Below, in pieces: positions 1-15,139 of a DNA stretch of 64,000 nt. Within the stretch, counting starts at the first letter, position 1; each line of letters begins with the position of its first letter. The stretch spans positions 6,730,938-6,794,937 of the forward strand of contig WARS01000048.1 of the NCBI GenBank assembly GCA_008933995.1. The letters run 5' to 3'. Both the position numbers and the translations under genes were made by a program. Under the pieces are notes generated by a model, which saw only the letters and a list, made by a program, of their open reading frames with translations, was not told the origin of the DNA and made no database searches. This DNA is from Datnioides undecimradiatus (Eukaryota > Chordata > Actinopteri > Lobotiformes > Datnioididae).

Positions 1-3000
1 AAAGCCAAGATTTGTCTCTTGCTTTTTTCTTGTATCAGATATTTTGGAGTAACAGTTACTGGTGGATAATTGTGTATTTTGTACAATCTTATTTAATATC
101 TTTGTATCACCTAAAAATGTCCAACTTTTCTGGCACTCCCTAATACTGCATTGAAAACAGAGGGTGGATACTGTTATGTCTACAACTGATGATGTGATGG
201 TGATAATAATACTTTTGTGTAATTTTAGACTTTCGCTAGGGCACAGTAAGTCACTTAACTGGTCAAAGCATTTCAGGCAATGAGAAAAGACTGTTATAGC
301 ATTATTATTTCTTTAGGGGTGGGATCATTTTCTGTATATGCCTTGACAAAGGATTCATAAACCTTCTGAAGTCACATGTGAATTTCTTGAATGCCAGCTG
401 GAAACAAATGCCATGACAGCACAGATGTCACCAAAGACATCTGTGTGTATAACATTTCACCTATACTTGACAATATATATATGTGATTATAACATTATGT
501 GTATATAATAAAAATCCTTTCATAGAGTATGCTACTATATAGTATACTGAACAGAAACCAATGTGTTTTTTTCTATAATTTCTTTCCTGCACACAATATG
601 GTAAATGGGACAATATATTGCCAGAAGCACATTAGTTAAGCAGTCTTATGCTAAGCTAACTGCTTAGCATACTTCCCATGATGACAAAGTCTTGCTGTTT
701 TAAATAGAGACGTCTTCAGGGTTGTTTGAATTGCCTTTATTAAAAGATACAGGATATTAGATTTGACACCAATTATTGAGGATGCAGCACTTGATTGTTA
801 CAGGCTGGGGCATTAGACACAGACAACAGTTTTCAGCTATCTGTGCCTTTAAAAATATCCCTGTAAATACTGTATCTGCAGTATATGGCAACCATTGACA
901 TCTGGATATTGCATCAGTATCTTTTCTTTTTAAAATCACATTAAATTTTACAATAAAGTCGTAAAAAAGGAAGAGAGAATCTCGCTAAACCATGCAACAC
1001 CCAACAAGCCAACATTTACAGTTAGTCTTAGATCACAACGATTTCAAATGGTATTTCAACGTTCAATATGTTCAGCAACAATGACGATATCATATCCAAA
1101 GACTTGACACAGTAATGATATTTCTTATTTTTAAGGAGAATTAATTCACCCTTTTGATAAATTTCTCAGACAGCACTCCACCTTTCAGCTACCATCTTAA
1201 AATGTTTTGTTAATGTTCAAAGCAGAATTTTATTCACATCTTGTGTCCCTGGTTAATGACAGAGGTTTAGAAAGGGCTAATTTTGCTAATTTTGTTCTTT
1301 TTTTTTTTTTTTTAGTAGTATCAAATCCTAAAGGACAAACATGCATTTCTTTCTACAATATGCACAGTTCAGTTACAGTCTTTAGTTTGCTCTTTCAAAA
1401 AGCTCCACAAAGACTCAAGAAAAGAGGGTATGAATCTGATAAAACACAAGTTGAAGATCTTTTTGTGCTGTAGAAGAGGTGATTTGTCTCTTCATTCCAG
1501 CTTATTAATGGTTTGAAAAGACAATATCTGTATGATTAGAGGGTATTTTTAATATCATTCTAAGACATGATGTATGATGTTTCTAGGTTTTGTGTAACTT
1601 CAGTATTTGTGTGTAATTGATGTGTTTACTGCAATTAAAAAGGCAGAATCATGAAACCTAAAATCATTACAAAGAATTATGATGTTGTAAAAGTAAAACA
1701 TGCTGATCTTTCCAATGCCAATATTGAAAAATCATGATTTCTGACTCCTTAAAACGGTGAAGAAAGATCTAACAGATGGACAAGAAAGCATTTAAAATAT
1801 CAGCATAGTGAACTACAACTTAATCCCACCACACAACTCCTTTTTGCGTATACTCGTTCACAGTTTGGCAAACTGGCACTACTAACAATATCTCAAATTA
1901 GTTATTAGCTGTTAGCAATGTACACATGGATGTATCAACAACTGATTCTGATGAAAATTGTAAAAACATGATGATTCTTGGGCAAGTTTTGAAGTTAGTA
2001 AAAGTGTCTTTTTCTAGGGTGATGTGGTTGTATCATCAGAAACTGTGAGTCACCCTTTCTGATGAGATCTAAACGAGTCACGACTTAGCAAAAGAGCACA
2101 AATTTGAATGCAAATTGCACAGCCAGGTGTCAAGGGGTTTAAAGTGCCTTCACTGCCTCCATGAACTGTGTTTTTTACGAGCCAGGTTTCCATCCAAATG
2201 CAGTTCAAAGTTTAACCGGATTTCAAGAAAGTCTGCACAAGAAAACACAGATTAATGCAAGTTTCAATCCACTAAGGTTAAGTGTTCATTTGGAGTTGCA
2301 AGATAAGCAGCTGTCGGCGCCAGTTCTCTTGTTCAGCCATTAAATCATTGCAGAGGATGAGAGTTCAACAAGATGGCGTAACTGAATGAACACCAGTCAA
2401 ACTTCAAGAGATGAAATGTAGAGAATTAGATGTAAATATGTCATTTATGTTTGTGTCATTCATCTGAGGAACGTTAGAACCTTCCAGATCTGGTACTTTG
2501 GTCTACTGTCTTTCTGCATCCCTTTAGTGGAGAGGAAGCTCCTGTAGATCTTTAAGTCAAATGATCTATATAGGTCCCTGCCTTTGTTTTTAAAACCCTG
2601 ACATGCACCTGTCCTTTTCATCTCACACAATGTCTTGGCCTCATGTTGCTCCTCTCTGCATCCCCACTTTCAGCCCTCTTTTAGTGTCAAACCTATCACA
2701 TGTCCTGACATGTGTAACCATTATTCAAGCTGAGCAGCTGAATGCACTCTGTATTTACATATTTCATCTCTTCTCTTTGGAAAAGTCTGTTTGACAGATA
2801 CTAAATGTTTTTAATTAAGCTGTGTATATATATGAGATCTCCCTTTGTGCCTCAAACTGACTTCTTTTAACCACCTGCTTTTGCAGACCTTCCACTGCTG
2901 CCTCCTGAGGCAGGTAGACATGAAAGAATGAGAAGAGAGGGTAGGAGAAAGGAAACAAAAACTAAACAGAAAATACTTGTCATCCCAAAAGCCTTATCAT

Positions 3001-3295
3001 GAGGATGGATAGGATGTATATGAATCAGGAGAAAGAATATAACTGCAGGGATAGAAGGCAGATAGCAAGGCAATCCTAAAAGTCCATGTCACTCATGGGT
3101 TTCTGGAGACCTGCATTCACAAAAGGAACAAGAGGAGAATAGGGAGAAAGAAGAAGGAGAAGTAGAGCCTCCTTTCTTGGCCATTGTAAGGCTGCTCTCA
3201 CAGAGGGGAAGGAAAAGAAGGAGTTGAAGGACAGGTTTGAAAGGTTTGAAAGAAGAGGGAAGAGAGGCATCATCTCTCTCACTTCCTTCCCCTCC
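1..3295. other. 3' flank / 3'UTR of arhgdig; no other gene seen
   Basis: AT-rich sequence with only short, non-conserved open frames. The arhgdig 3'UTR must begin at 3295 and run toward lower coordinates. AATAAA on the minus strand occurs at 1229-1234 and 736-741, which would give long 3'UTRs of roughly 2.1 or 2.6 kb; neither can be confirmed. About 2920-3290 is purine-rich on the plus strand (pyrimidine-rich in the transcript). Around 640-680 a TGCTAAGCTAA motif resembles the common fish repeat seen better at 20406-20583. Confidence 0.5.
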
Positions 3296-6200
3296 CTATT
3301 GATTCCAGTCCTTCTTGACATCAAGGCTCCACTCCCAGTCCAAGTAGATGTTTTTGTCGTCGTCGATGAAGCGGGAATGGACCCCATATAGGCCACGAGA
3401 CATTATGCCTTTGGGTGCTTCCTCAGCCGTGCACACAAACTCATGCTCCTCTGCCTTTGGGCCGTAACTTCCAACCATGTGCAGCACCTTGTTCACTGCA
3501 GGCAGATTCAAAAAGGAATCAAACAGTGAGATCTTACACATTCCAGGGAACATCACTGCTTGTGTTTGAAAAGTTGTATAAAGACTTTTGAGGCACCAGA
3601 GGGAGGCCTCGAGTGATGTCACTTGAGGCAGCTGGGGTTGGAAAATCTGAGACTGTGGAGTTTAGTAGAGGTTATCAGACTTCTCCTCCTCATCTCTGCT
3701 AGATTAGCCCCTGCATGAACTATTAGCATAACATCCTGGAATCTCTGATTGAACTGACAGCGGAGTTGTGTTGCATTGTGGGTAATGTAGGTAAGTTCTG
3801 ACAGGGGAGAAGTATGTGAGGAATTAAAAAGATGATAGCTCTATTTCTGCTGCATCAGTTTTTATACCTCTTGTCAGACGATATCAGAATAAAAGCTGAA
3901 GAGCGTTCACCTCAGCAGGAGGTGTTGTATATTATTGTCAGGAGTCAGTCTTTGATGACTGCAGTTCAGAAAAATGAGATAAGAAAAGATATTCCTTTAT
4001 TCATCCCACAAAGGGAAGATTTGCAACAAATGGGAAATCTGTAATTAATAATTGATCTCAGTGATAAATATATTCGATGAATCAGTTTATATTATTCAGA
4101 ATAGGTCCTTTTTTAAAATATTGTTTGAATACTTGTTTTACTTTTTTTTTTTGCATAAATCAGGGATTCAGAACAACATCGGGAGCACCGGCATTTACTT
4201 CCATCTTCCTTCATCATGCACTTTTAATTATAAATATTACAAGTTTGATAATAATGAGCACAGGCTGTCTATGGTCAGTTTATGTAAGTGTACACGTTTG
4301 CCTTCATATATGTAAATTTTCTTTTCAAAAAGTAATTTTGGTTACAAATGATTAAATGTAAACTCATGCAGTTCAATTTAGAGGCATGAATAAGGAAACC
4401 TTTGGTTATTAATGGTAACTGTGTGCAAGCCTCGGTTTTGTCCACTGCAACGGCTGATGTTGAGCTTTTCTGCTGCAATCACACACATTAGATACTCAAA
4501 CATGTTTATAATTGTCTTTCCTCAAGTGTATTCAGTCAAACTGCAAGTAAAGAATGACAAATACAAACGCTGATTGATGGGACAGTCTTATATATGGTCT
4601 GAACATGGTGCAGTACATTTGGTGTGGCTGAACTGAACCCACCGTTTATTCCTTTTCTTTGGATCACATGCTGGTACCTCAAGCCAGCAACGATTTCTCT
4701 GTTCACCTGCAGAAACACAGAATTTCATCAAATCTTGTCAGAAACCTTTCTGACAAGTACAAACAAAAAAATGGCACAACATGAATTTATCATCTTATCA
4801 GTGACCACAGCTACATATTCCATCCATCCATCCATTCACACTTACACACAATGCCTGTGTTTGGCTGCTGTCAGGTAAAACACAGACTGACTGATGAGCT
4901 TTTGTGTTCAGGGTGAAACTGAGCTGAAAGACGGCAGTGGGACTATTTTTCCAGCAGGTGTCCCCACAGCAGAGCCGAGTCAGTCGGTCTATAAGCTGTT
5001 TGGTCATTCTCTGCACATCTCCCTCTCCCCTCAGGCCCAACTCCCTGGAGTCCTGCCTGGAGTCTACACACACACACACACTGACCTCTTTTCTTTCTAC
5101 GACCAAAGAGTCTCTTCCTTTCAATAAAAACCTGTATAGTAAATGGGTACTTTTACATGTTGGCTAAATAAAGATCTCACTGTCTTATTTTGTGTTTGTG
5201 TGATTAAAACCATTTTGTTTGTGTAACATCCCCCGAGCTCCTTGTGTTTTATCCTGTAAAGAAATCTGTCCCAAAACCTGAATCACTCTCAGGCCGTTTG
5301 AGGGGACAGCAGTTCTGTCATTCAGCCAGTGTTTTGGAGCAGCTCCATGTAATTTTAGGGATGTGATAAACAAACAGAAACATCTTCTTTTCAATTAAGT
5401 GTAGCTCCTAAGTACAAGTCAACACCCATAAACCATGACAAAACAGTCTGTATTGCATTCCTTGGTCTGTATTGTTTGTTGGTACACTCAAATATGTGGC
5501 TAACTTGGGAACTGTCAAAACATTTTATAATTTTTGAAGCTAATATTGTTCCATAAACATCCTCTCCAGTCTCTGGGTACATGCCCTCTCTTGGCAAAAA
5601 TGTTTCTTCATCCATAGTCTGTATTTATTTATAGTGGACATGAGCTTGACATAGCTGCCGCGTGTTTAAATCAAGTGGTTTGTTTGTACCAGTGCAGGCA
5701 GGGAGAGATGGAGAGGATGGGGACGTAGGGAAGGGAAGTGAAGTGAAGGCGAGTGAGGTGAGACCGAAGAGGCAATCTAACAAAACAAGATGCGCTAGCG
5801 GCTCTGCAATGTTAACAAGTCTTAGTTTAGAGCGTTAGCATGCTAGCATTTTCTAATTAGCACTTAACACAAACTGCAGCTGAAGATGCACCATAAATCA
5901 AAGTTTTGAACCTGGACTTCTATTCATCTGGAGGGTAACGTGAATGTATGTGTAAGAATGTCAGCCAATAGTGGTGAAGATGTTTCACTGAAAACAATAA
6001 ACGTGAACCTAAGGTGGTGCTGGAAGAAAATTCACCAAAGTCATTCAAGTTCATTCTCTGGGAGCGATAAATGACAAATCCCTCACACAATTCAGGCCAG
6101 CAGATGTTAAGATTGTCTGGTACTGACTTCATCAATGCAGCCGTATTGCTAGAATGGCTTGAAATAAAAAAAAAACAAAAGAAAACAAAACTTTCTGAAA

Positions 6201-9200
6201 TATAATCAGTTTTCAGACTTGTAAAACAAACTCACTGATGTTGAAAGACAAGTTGCTTCTCTGGCATTAATCCTTACTGGCACCATAAAATGAAATGACT
6301 CATTAAATATGATAATGGCCTTGTTTGATATTGTGGTTTGATTGTGTACTACACAGTGGCTTACTCAGCACAGTCTCTCTCTCTCTCTGTCTTTATCACT
6401 TACAGGAAATACCTGACCATCTGTTTGTTCCTCCTATCCATACACTAACACAGTAGTCCATCCACATTGCAATGTACAGTAAATCTCTCCACATTTAAAG
6501 GAAGACATGACTGCACCTGTCCATCTTACCTTGAAGTCTATCTTTAGTCTGTATGTCACACCTTCCTTTAAGACGAGGGTCTTCTCCTTCAGAGCTTGCA
6601 GGTCGCCTGCACAAACAAGAAAAAAAACATTGCTCATTGGTCAACATGGCACAGATGACATCATCTGCTATATGGCTCACAGCAGGATCGCACTGTTGCA
6701 GATTTACACCCCAAACTAGAAGAAAACCAAAAACAAACTTCATATACTGAATTGGTAAATAAACGCGGCATATTGAGCTTTAATAAAAACATTTAAATGG
6801 ATATAACACAGAACAGATAAAAGGTAAAAGGAAAAAAGGAAAATGAATGGTCGAAAGAATAAACTACATGAATAATAAAAGGGATTTTGTCGCCCAAGAG
6901 GAATATAAATTAAGAATATGGTTTGAAAGACTTGGAAGCCATTCGTAATTATGTTAAATGAAATATCAGCGGGAAATATAAATGAGCATGTTTGGTTAGT
7001 GGTGTGCTTTATGATAAATGGGGCTCATTGAATATAAAATATAATAATACTCTTAATTTAAACTATAATCCAGGGGATTTGTTTTCAGCTAAATACAAGA
7101 CATTAAAGTCATAGTTAAAGTTGGTAATCATACTCCAGTACAACTATGACACACTAGATGTCCTGGTAACACCAGACTGACTTCTCTGTACAATAAAAAT
7201 GGCCTTTGACGTGCTGTGGGGGCTGAATGGGTTCATACTGAAGTGGGGTGGGGGTGCTGCATCCTGAACCATTGTAACAGCACATCACAATCGTAAATGC
7301 ATTCACTGCCTAATCACTTTATATCTCAATTTCAAGCCGGCCATCAGTCCTGAGTGCCTCCTAATGGACAGAGAGAAACAGAGAGGAGAAGAGATGAAGG
7401 AGAGATAGAGGAATCGGGTGAATGAAAACAGACAGCAGTGATGTGTGGAAGAAGACAGCCATGCAAAGAAAGGAAGTGACCTACAGATAACACACAAACA
7501 CAGAGCATATGGTACATCTAAGTTAGAGGTTTGATTCCCACTGGTGGCACCGATATTAAAAATATATGCACGTGTGGCACATGTAGGCACTTTCAGTAAA
7601 AGCCTCAAAGAAATGTCTTCCTCTGGCCAATGAAAATGTCCCATTTCAGCTCGTGTTGACTGTCTTCACTTTAATTGAGAATGTCTTCCTGTGGAACGGG
7701 AGCGTCACATGAAACACTTCCTCATCAGATAAAATCAGAAATGGACGTTATCGGGCAGATAAAGCCGTTTCACAGTGTCTCAGTCTCATTTCATTCAGTG
7801 TCTGTCTCTCTGTGAACTGTGGTATGTAATGCCCCACTCCCATCTCCTCCTCCTCTTCCTCCTCGTCTCAGGAGACGAGGAGAGAAAAGAGAAACGATGC
7901 TGGTCTCCCCTGGGAGCGTCTGACTGAGAAAATAGGTCAGTGTGGAGAGCTGTCTACCTGCTCTTTCCTCATGCACACACACACAGTATGTACTCATGCA
8001 AGCATGCACGCAAGGCTGCACATGCACAAGCTATGAACACACAGCTGAAGCTCACACTTGGCAAATATTGTACTGATTGTGCTGAAACAGTCCAGAAGAG
8101 TCCAAAATAACAGAAAATAAATTAACTAACAAATTCCTTTTAAACCATTTTAGTTTTTGAGTTTCTTTACAGTACATGCCAAAAAAAAAGAAAAAAAATC
8201 TGTTTTTTTGCTTTTGTTAGTGCTGCATCAGGTACAGGAGGATATGCATTTATCAGAAAAGTGTGACATTAGTGCCACCCTCAGAGAATATACAGAGCAA
8301 GATAAAAGTGGAGTCCTACGATTTCAACCCAGCAATTGGTTTACTGAAGTCAGGATAAAATTACCCTCTTAGATCACACCTCTGGTTGTATTGAGTATCT
8401 CTATGCCAAAGACAGTACAATATCAATTTCTCTCTGTTTTTGCATGTAGTCACATCTTCTTCCTGTAAAACAAAATATGACGTGTTCGACGAGAGCTTGA
8501 ACCAACCAGTCACAGCCAACGATAACAGGACATCCACCCATCAATCAATATCCACGACAAAAACTGCTGAGATGGCGAAAACACGAGGACACACACCAAT
8601 GTAAGCTTGAGGTCACACGTTAACTCTCCATGTTTGTTACAACCCGCCCAGTTTTCAATGTACAAATCAAATTCCTCCAAACGTTATGTCCCACCTACGT
8701 AGCCTCTGTGTCACAATACAGAAGCTACATTTTCTCAAAACATAGTTTCATTTGGAGTGAAGTTCTAAATTACTTGAACATACAATGTATAATTTTCTGA
8801 GATTAAGTGTCTCTCAACCAAAACAACAACAAAAGATGCAGTCTTGTAATGTCTCAAAGTAGTGTTGGATCCCACCATTGCAGTCACCTTCTCCCAGAAT
8901 CCTTCAGAGTTCATTGTTGTTGTTGCTTTGCTTGATTCCCAGATAACTTAAGCTCCAGTCATCCGATGACTAAAATCCTCAAAATATTTAGTTTAAAACA
9001 ACCAAGATCTCATCGTGTGCCTTGCAAAAATGTGGCTGAAATCTGAAATCAATTTATGTCGTCTGGCAGACAGCCACAACAGGCAAGCCTGCGCAAAGTG
9101 TAGGGCATTAATGACAGGATGAAACTGAAACTGTTGACAGAACTTAAAATTAGGAATTCTCTTGGTTTTGAAGTTGTTGGAAGAATTTAAAATAATGCGA

Positions 9201-12200
9201 GGACACAACTCAACAACAAAAGTAACATAGGTCTTTTAGTCTTTAGACATTTGAATGCAAACATGTTATAAATTATAACAGCTGAAACAGAGATGCTGCT
9301 TGCTCAGCGTGAGTGTGTGTATCTGAGTAAATGTGCAGCAGGATGCGTGCTCAGCAAAGCAACCCTGAACCCTGTGAACATGAAAGTTTAACCAAGCCAG
9401 TGCTTACATTTGGGGCACCAGAGCGCTGAAAAGTCACAGTCAAGGATATTGCTGCGGTCTGGCAGCGGGCCACACAGTACAGTGTGTGACACACCATATA
9501 TCATAGACCAAAGCGTTGTGTTAAACCTTACAACGTAGGGATGCTGTTGTGTAGTGTCTCACCAACTGAGACATAGAATTAGAAAAATCAAATATAGCCC
9601 AAAAATGCAATAGAGTTTAGATATTGTGTTAATTTCAGAACTGATATAGAACCAAGGTGGCGGCAGTACTATTTTACTATCTTGGTAATAATTGAACTTT
9701 AATATACAAGTCCTGTCAAACTAGGTCACAGTATGGTGCTTACAGTACGTGTTTTTTGCATTGGTGGCCCTGCTGAGCAGTGAATTCTTATCTCTGTCAT
9801 AATGCTGTATCCACTGAGACACAGAAACACATTAAAAGTTGTTCCTGTGCTGCCAGCTCAGCCTGAAAAAAAAAGTTTTTCATGTTTCAAAGCATCAACA
9901 TTCAGACCATTGACCTAGGAACAAGCAACAACTGAAATGACAGAGAAACTGTAATGTCTTGACAGCATAAATCTAAAAGTAAAGTCACAGTCTAGTAGCA
10001 GCACTGATTAAAAGGAAACAATATGCTGGATGATATCTCAGGCAAAAATCAAGAGCTGAATTCAAAATGAGGAAGAACTGAGGTGAGAATAATATGAGTG
10101 GTCAGGTGATCAGACAGGGTGTGATCAGGTCAGCTCAGCCAGATTATTTCAACTGTTTTAATGTTGGATTAATGTTAATGTAATGTCTGTAGTAATCCCT
10201 CAGTACTGGTCTGGTCTTCCTTCCTTAGCTATTTAACTACCTTCCAAAATCTCAATGACAGACCAAACTACAAACATAACCAAAGGAAAAATGGACCTGA
10301 ATTCTAAATTATATTTAAGATTTCAGGATATATTCTTATGGTTACTTCACATCGGTAACTGTGTCAAATTAATTCATTATAGGGTCATAAATTCTTGCCA
10401 TGACTTAGCTGAGAAACAAGACAGACTAGATTAGGCTGGACTAGGAACTGAACCCAACAGCAGGACACAGAAACCCAGAGGGATTATTACACACAATAAA
10501 AAATTAAATGCACCAATCAGAACTTGCCATCCTTTGTGAAGTGTGTGATGTTATTAGGAAGGAGGACATCTCTAAAAACAGTTGTGCTTAGAAAAGCTTA
10601 AACAAGAAGAACAGCCTTCCTCTTTGCTTTGCCATGTTTACAGATGTGCACTGAAGGGTCCTCCTACTGATCAATGTTTTCTGAAGCCCTACATCTGTGA
10701 GGTTGGGATATTATTGGACTGATATGTAGCCTTACCCCAGCATTACAGTACACGTGCGGTCTTGAATGGCTTGTTTTACTGTAACATAACTGACTAAAAA
10801 CAAGTATAAATGCTGCAGCGGACCTTAAAACATAACAAAAACAATATATTACTAACTGAACTGGAGGGGACCATAAAAAGTGCTCCCAGCACCACCTGTG
10901 CTGCTGTTGTCTGTGTTGACAGAGACTCAGAGGTTCGATGTACTCGCAGAGTTCACACCTTCAGGGTGCATGAGGGAGCACTTATGAACTGAGAAGCTCA
11001 GGTTGAGACATCCAAACAACCTGGCAGAAGTTAAAGGTCTCTGATGGGACAACCACTCAGTCGTGCAGTAAGTGTCTTTCTTCTACACTTACAGTACGCA
11101 GTGTAAAGCAGTCATCTCCCCTATGGTGCCATGTATCTGTTCTCTCATTCTAACATGCACACACACACGCAGAGCAGTAAACGTCCGTCATCACTTAGAG
11201 CACCATGCTGCATTGGTAACAGCCTATAGTGTATAATGAGGTCTCTAATGCATTCAGCCACCGATGGAAAGTCCATTTCACATCCAGGCTGGTGCCGGCT
11301 CAGCTATCAGACTGCAACACGATACAGCAGCAGGACCGATTATTACACTGCTGCTTACTCTGTAGATTAATGATTAAAGATGCTTTCTCTCTCGCAGCAT
11401 TCAGCAACTTCTGTTTTTTCTCTTTAGCCCTGCAACACGAACACGCACATTCATCCAAATTAGACCTAATCTTCATTTGAACCGCTTCCAGGGGATGTGT
11501 GAAAGGACTAGTTTTTCAGCTATTGAATAGATTTTCCAGGTACATTACATAAACAAAGGTTCAGACACAGCTCCTTATGCGCAGGGCAATCAGATCTCTA
11601 AATGTCAAGGAGCATTTCCTGAATTAGACTGAAGGCCCTTTGTCCGCACGTCAGCTCAAAGAGAAAGCAACTCAAATACTGCACAATGAACACTCTGGAA
11701 ACCTTTAATCTTCACAATGGGATTATCAAGGACCCATTTCACAAATGGTCGTTTCTCACAAAAAGTGATACATTTGCGGGTCCTGCATGACAATAGCAAA
11801 CTTGTGCATGGGTCAGAAGTTTGTTTTGATTAGAAAAACAGGCTAGAATCAGTGCAAGAGGAAGTAAGCTCATATTTTAAGTTTGGTGATAAAGGCTCCG
11901 GATTAACTGTGTTACAGTACCTCTGCCAAATCACCACAAACAACTGAGGCTGTTCAGTTCAAATTCAACTGAATTTGATAACAGCCTCAGTGATTTCTGC
12001 CAACTGGTCAAGCCAATGAATCACATGTTACTGTGGCAACTTTAAGTCTACAGATGGTGATATGAGCAATGGTTCTTTGTCCAGAGTGAGACTGACAAGT
12101 TTTCCATGAATGTTCATCTGCCATGAGCATGCTGGCATTGATATTCCAAGCGCTCTCTACACGGTACCCTTATATACCCCTACTGTGGGAGAGCTTGAAA

Positions 12201-15088
12201 TGTACAATTAAATTCTGTTTTTACTGAATGAGTTCGTGATCTATTTACCATCAAAGCAATATGGTTTCACTGAATGCACAAAGTACAATGTCAACAAATG
12301 TGACACTTTCCTCGCCATAGCTGATACAGGTCACTAAATAGATAGAACCCTTTTTAAGGTTAGCGTTACACAACTCAAAACACTTAATTACGGTTTGTAA
12401 ACCAACAACTTCTCTGTGGTACAACACTTTCAACACTTTCTGGGGTGAAATAAAAACTGCCAGTTAATATAAAGTCAGAGAAATTAGCATTCAATTAAAA
12501 CATCCATGGCAAACAAACATGGCAAAGCTAATTAGCATGGCTTTATCAGTATATCTTGTACAATATTCATAATCCCCAGAGAATGATTCATAATTATTTG
12601 ATAAATCCTCATGTTTTAGACCCTTCCTCTCTGGATAATTCCCATATTTTTAAGGGGCTACTGCAGCTGTTTAGTATTACACAGATATCCTGACTTGTAG
12701 TCTCTAGTTTGGCAAAAACTCCAAAAAACACTAGAGCCTACATTTCCCAAATGCTAGCTTTTCATTAGACCCCCCCTTGCCTCCACACATTTTGAATGCT
12801 GACAACAGTGAATCAGGGTCCTTACTAAAAATTCTTTATCTCATACCCCAGCGGATAACCCTAATGACATCACTGTGACATCGTCAGGCGCATCATCAGA
12901 GATGATTAGTGCTCCATGAAGGGAGTAAACTGAATTATAATCTGTGGAGCGCCCATTCAAACAGAAAGCCCCCAGTATGTAATACAATCTTTCTGCTAAA
13001 AAAAAAAAAAAAATAGTGCCCGAGTCCAACCCAAGATTACTCAATTGATTTTCCATCCGCCGTTCTCTTCCGCCATCATCTCTGGTTGAGATCAGATCTA
13101 AAAGCATTAGATCTGTCTGGCGTGGAGGAACAGTGTGCTCTTCCCATTTCGTGCAATTCAGCAGATCTTCCATTACACACTGAAACATGGGCGTTAAAGC
13201 TTGCCAGATACTTTCTCCCTGTCTGTGGGATTGAATCAGAGGACACTGCATAATACAAAGTCAGTATCGCCTAGCAACCGTGTGACCTTTCCCATTAGCA
13301 GGCTGTGATTGTGCCTTTTTTTTTTTTGAGTGCATATGCGTATTGTGATAAGGCAGGGAAATCCTCAGACTGAGGAAAATCAGAGCAAATCCTGCAGGCA
13401 GTGAAATCATAAAGAAATACACACACACACAGGCAAACAGACGAACATGCACAGTCACAGCAACTGTTGTCCCATTTATCAGACACACCCTGACACACAA
13501 GTCAATGATAGGTGAACCCACACACACGCACACACGCACACAGATCGATCCTTTCCTCAACTTTGTCCCCTGTAGGGAGTGACATAATCTCTTTGCAGCC
13601 ACCTGATTACCATGCATTGCAGACATACATACACACACATACTTAAACCCACAGCCACCTCACTCCCATCCCCTGCATGTCGCTTTCGCCTGCACCCAGG
13701 GGAAGATGTCAATACTGCCCACTAAGCAAACATTTAGCTGTCTCTCCTCTCTCAAGCGTGGACACACCCACTGCAGTCTTTCTGCTCAGAAAATGCAGCA
13801 CGGTGGGGTGAGATGCCTTGCTCCAGGGCATATCGAAGGTTTGTGTCATCAGATTGAAAGAGAGGGCAAGGCAGCACCATATAACGCCTACGACTTGCCT
13901 CGTTCTAGAAGGAAAAAAAGCAGCGCTGGATAGACGAGAGTAAACAAAAGGGTGAAAATGTGATAAAAAGGACATGTACCTGTCAGGTCCATGGTCAGTG
14001 GTTCAGGAGCCTCATCACAAAGCAGGGCCAGTCTGGTCACTTGAACATTTGGCACAGAGGGGTCTGGAGAAGAAAAACAATGTGGTTACCACTGTATTGA
14101 TTTATTTCTTAATTAGCTCAAATGTCCAGTTTTTAAAAGGGAATGGTTTCATTTTTGAAATATTCTTTTATTTGCTTGCTTGCAGACTTCTATAAAAAAG
14201 ATATCATGCTCATTTGTTCTCTATGATTAGCTTAGCATAAGGACTTGAAGCATGGGGAAACAGCTAGCTGCATACAATATGCATCATTTATACATTGTTT
14301 GTTTAATCCGTAGACAAACAGAATTGTAAAATATGACAAACTGTGTTTTACAGGAGCTTATATGGCAGAATTAATTCTTAATTTATTGATTAGCATACTA
14401 GCATGCGATGATACAAGTGAATGCAAACAGTGACCAGGGCCGAAATGTGATCAATTTTGCAGGAATTTGGTCATAAATCAAAGTAATGGATGATCTTAGA
14501 TTCCAGCGTGCTGACGGCACAGGAGGAAAAGTCAGAGGATCACAAGTAATTACATCATCCACATGGGACAGGGATATTTGCAGTCCATTGAGTAGTTGTC
14601 AAGACATTTTATTCATAACCACAACACACAGTGACATTGCAAGAAAAATCTGATTCATCCTCTCAGAACCTTACATGTCTCTACAGAATCTCCTACCAAT
14701 CCATCAAGTCGTTGAGTTATTTTGTGTTGGACTAAAGTGACTAAAGACTAACTGAGGGAAGAATGCCATTTCTAGAGCCATATAAGAATGGCTTAAAAAC
14801 AAAGCCCATGATAGTATTGCTGAAATTACAAAATAAGTTGTAGTTGTAGTTTGATAGATATCTATAGACATGTCAGTAATTTAGAAGAAAGATGACCTCT
14901 GATGACGATAAAGCCCTCTCTGCGTTTCCTTTCTCTCATTACAGCCTTTCCCATTGAATTCAGTGTTACTAAGATGCAGATGAGGTGGTGTTGAGTTACA
15001 GCAGTGGGGCAGTCAGAGTTATTCCACTGATATCAGCTGTCATGGCCCGACTGCTGGATTGGAGTTGCTGAGGCAAGCAGGTCTGTTC

Positions 15089-15139
<51 letters not shown>

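Noticed and set aside
7303..7644. 113-aa minus-strand open frame with a GGTTTGATTCCC-like stretch beneath it
   Set aside because: Considered as a gene or tRNA-derived element; no conserved protein and no paired A and B boxes could be made out.
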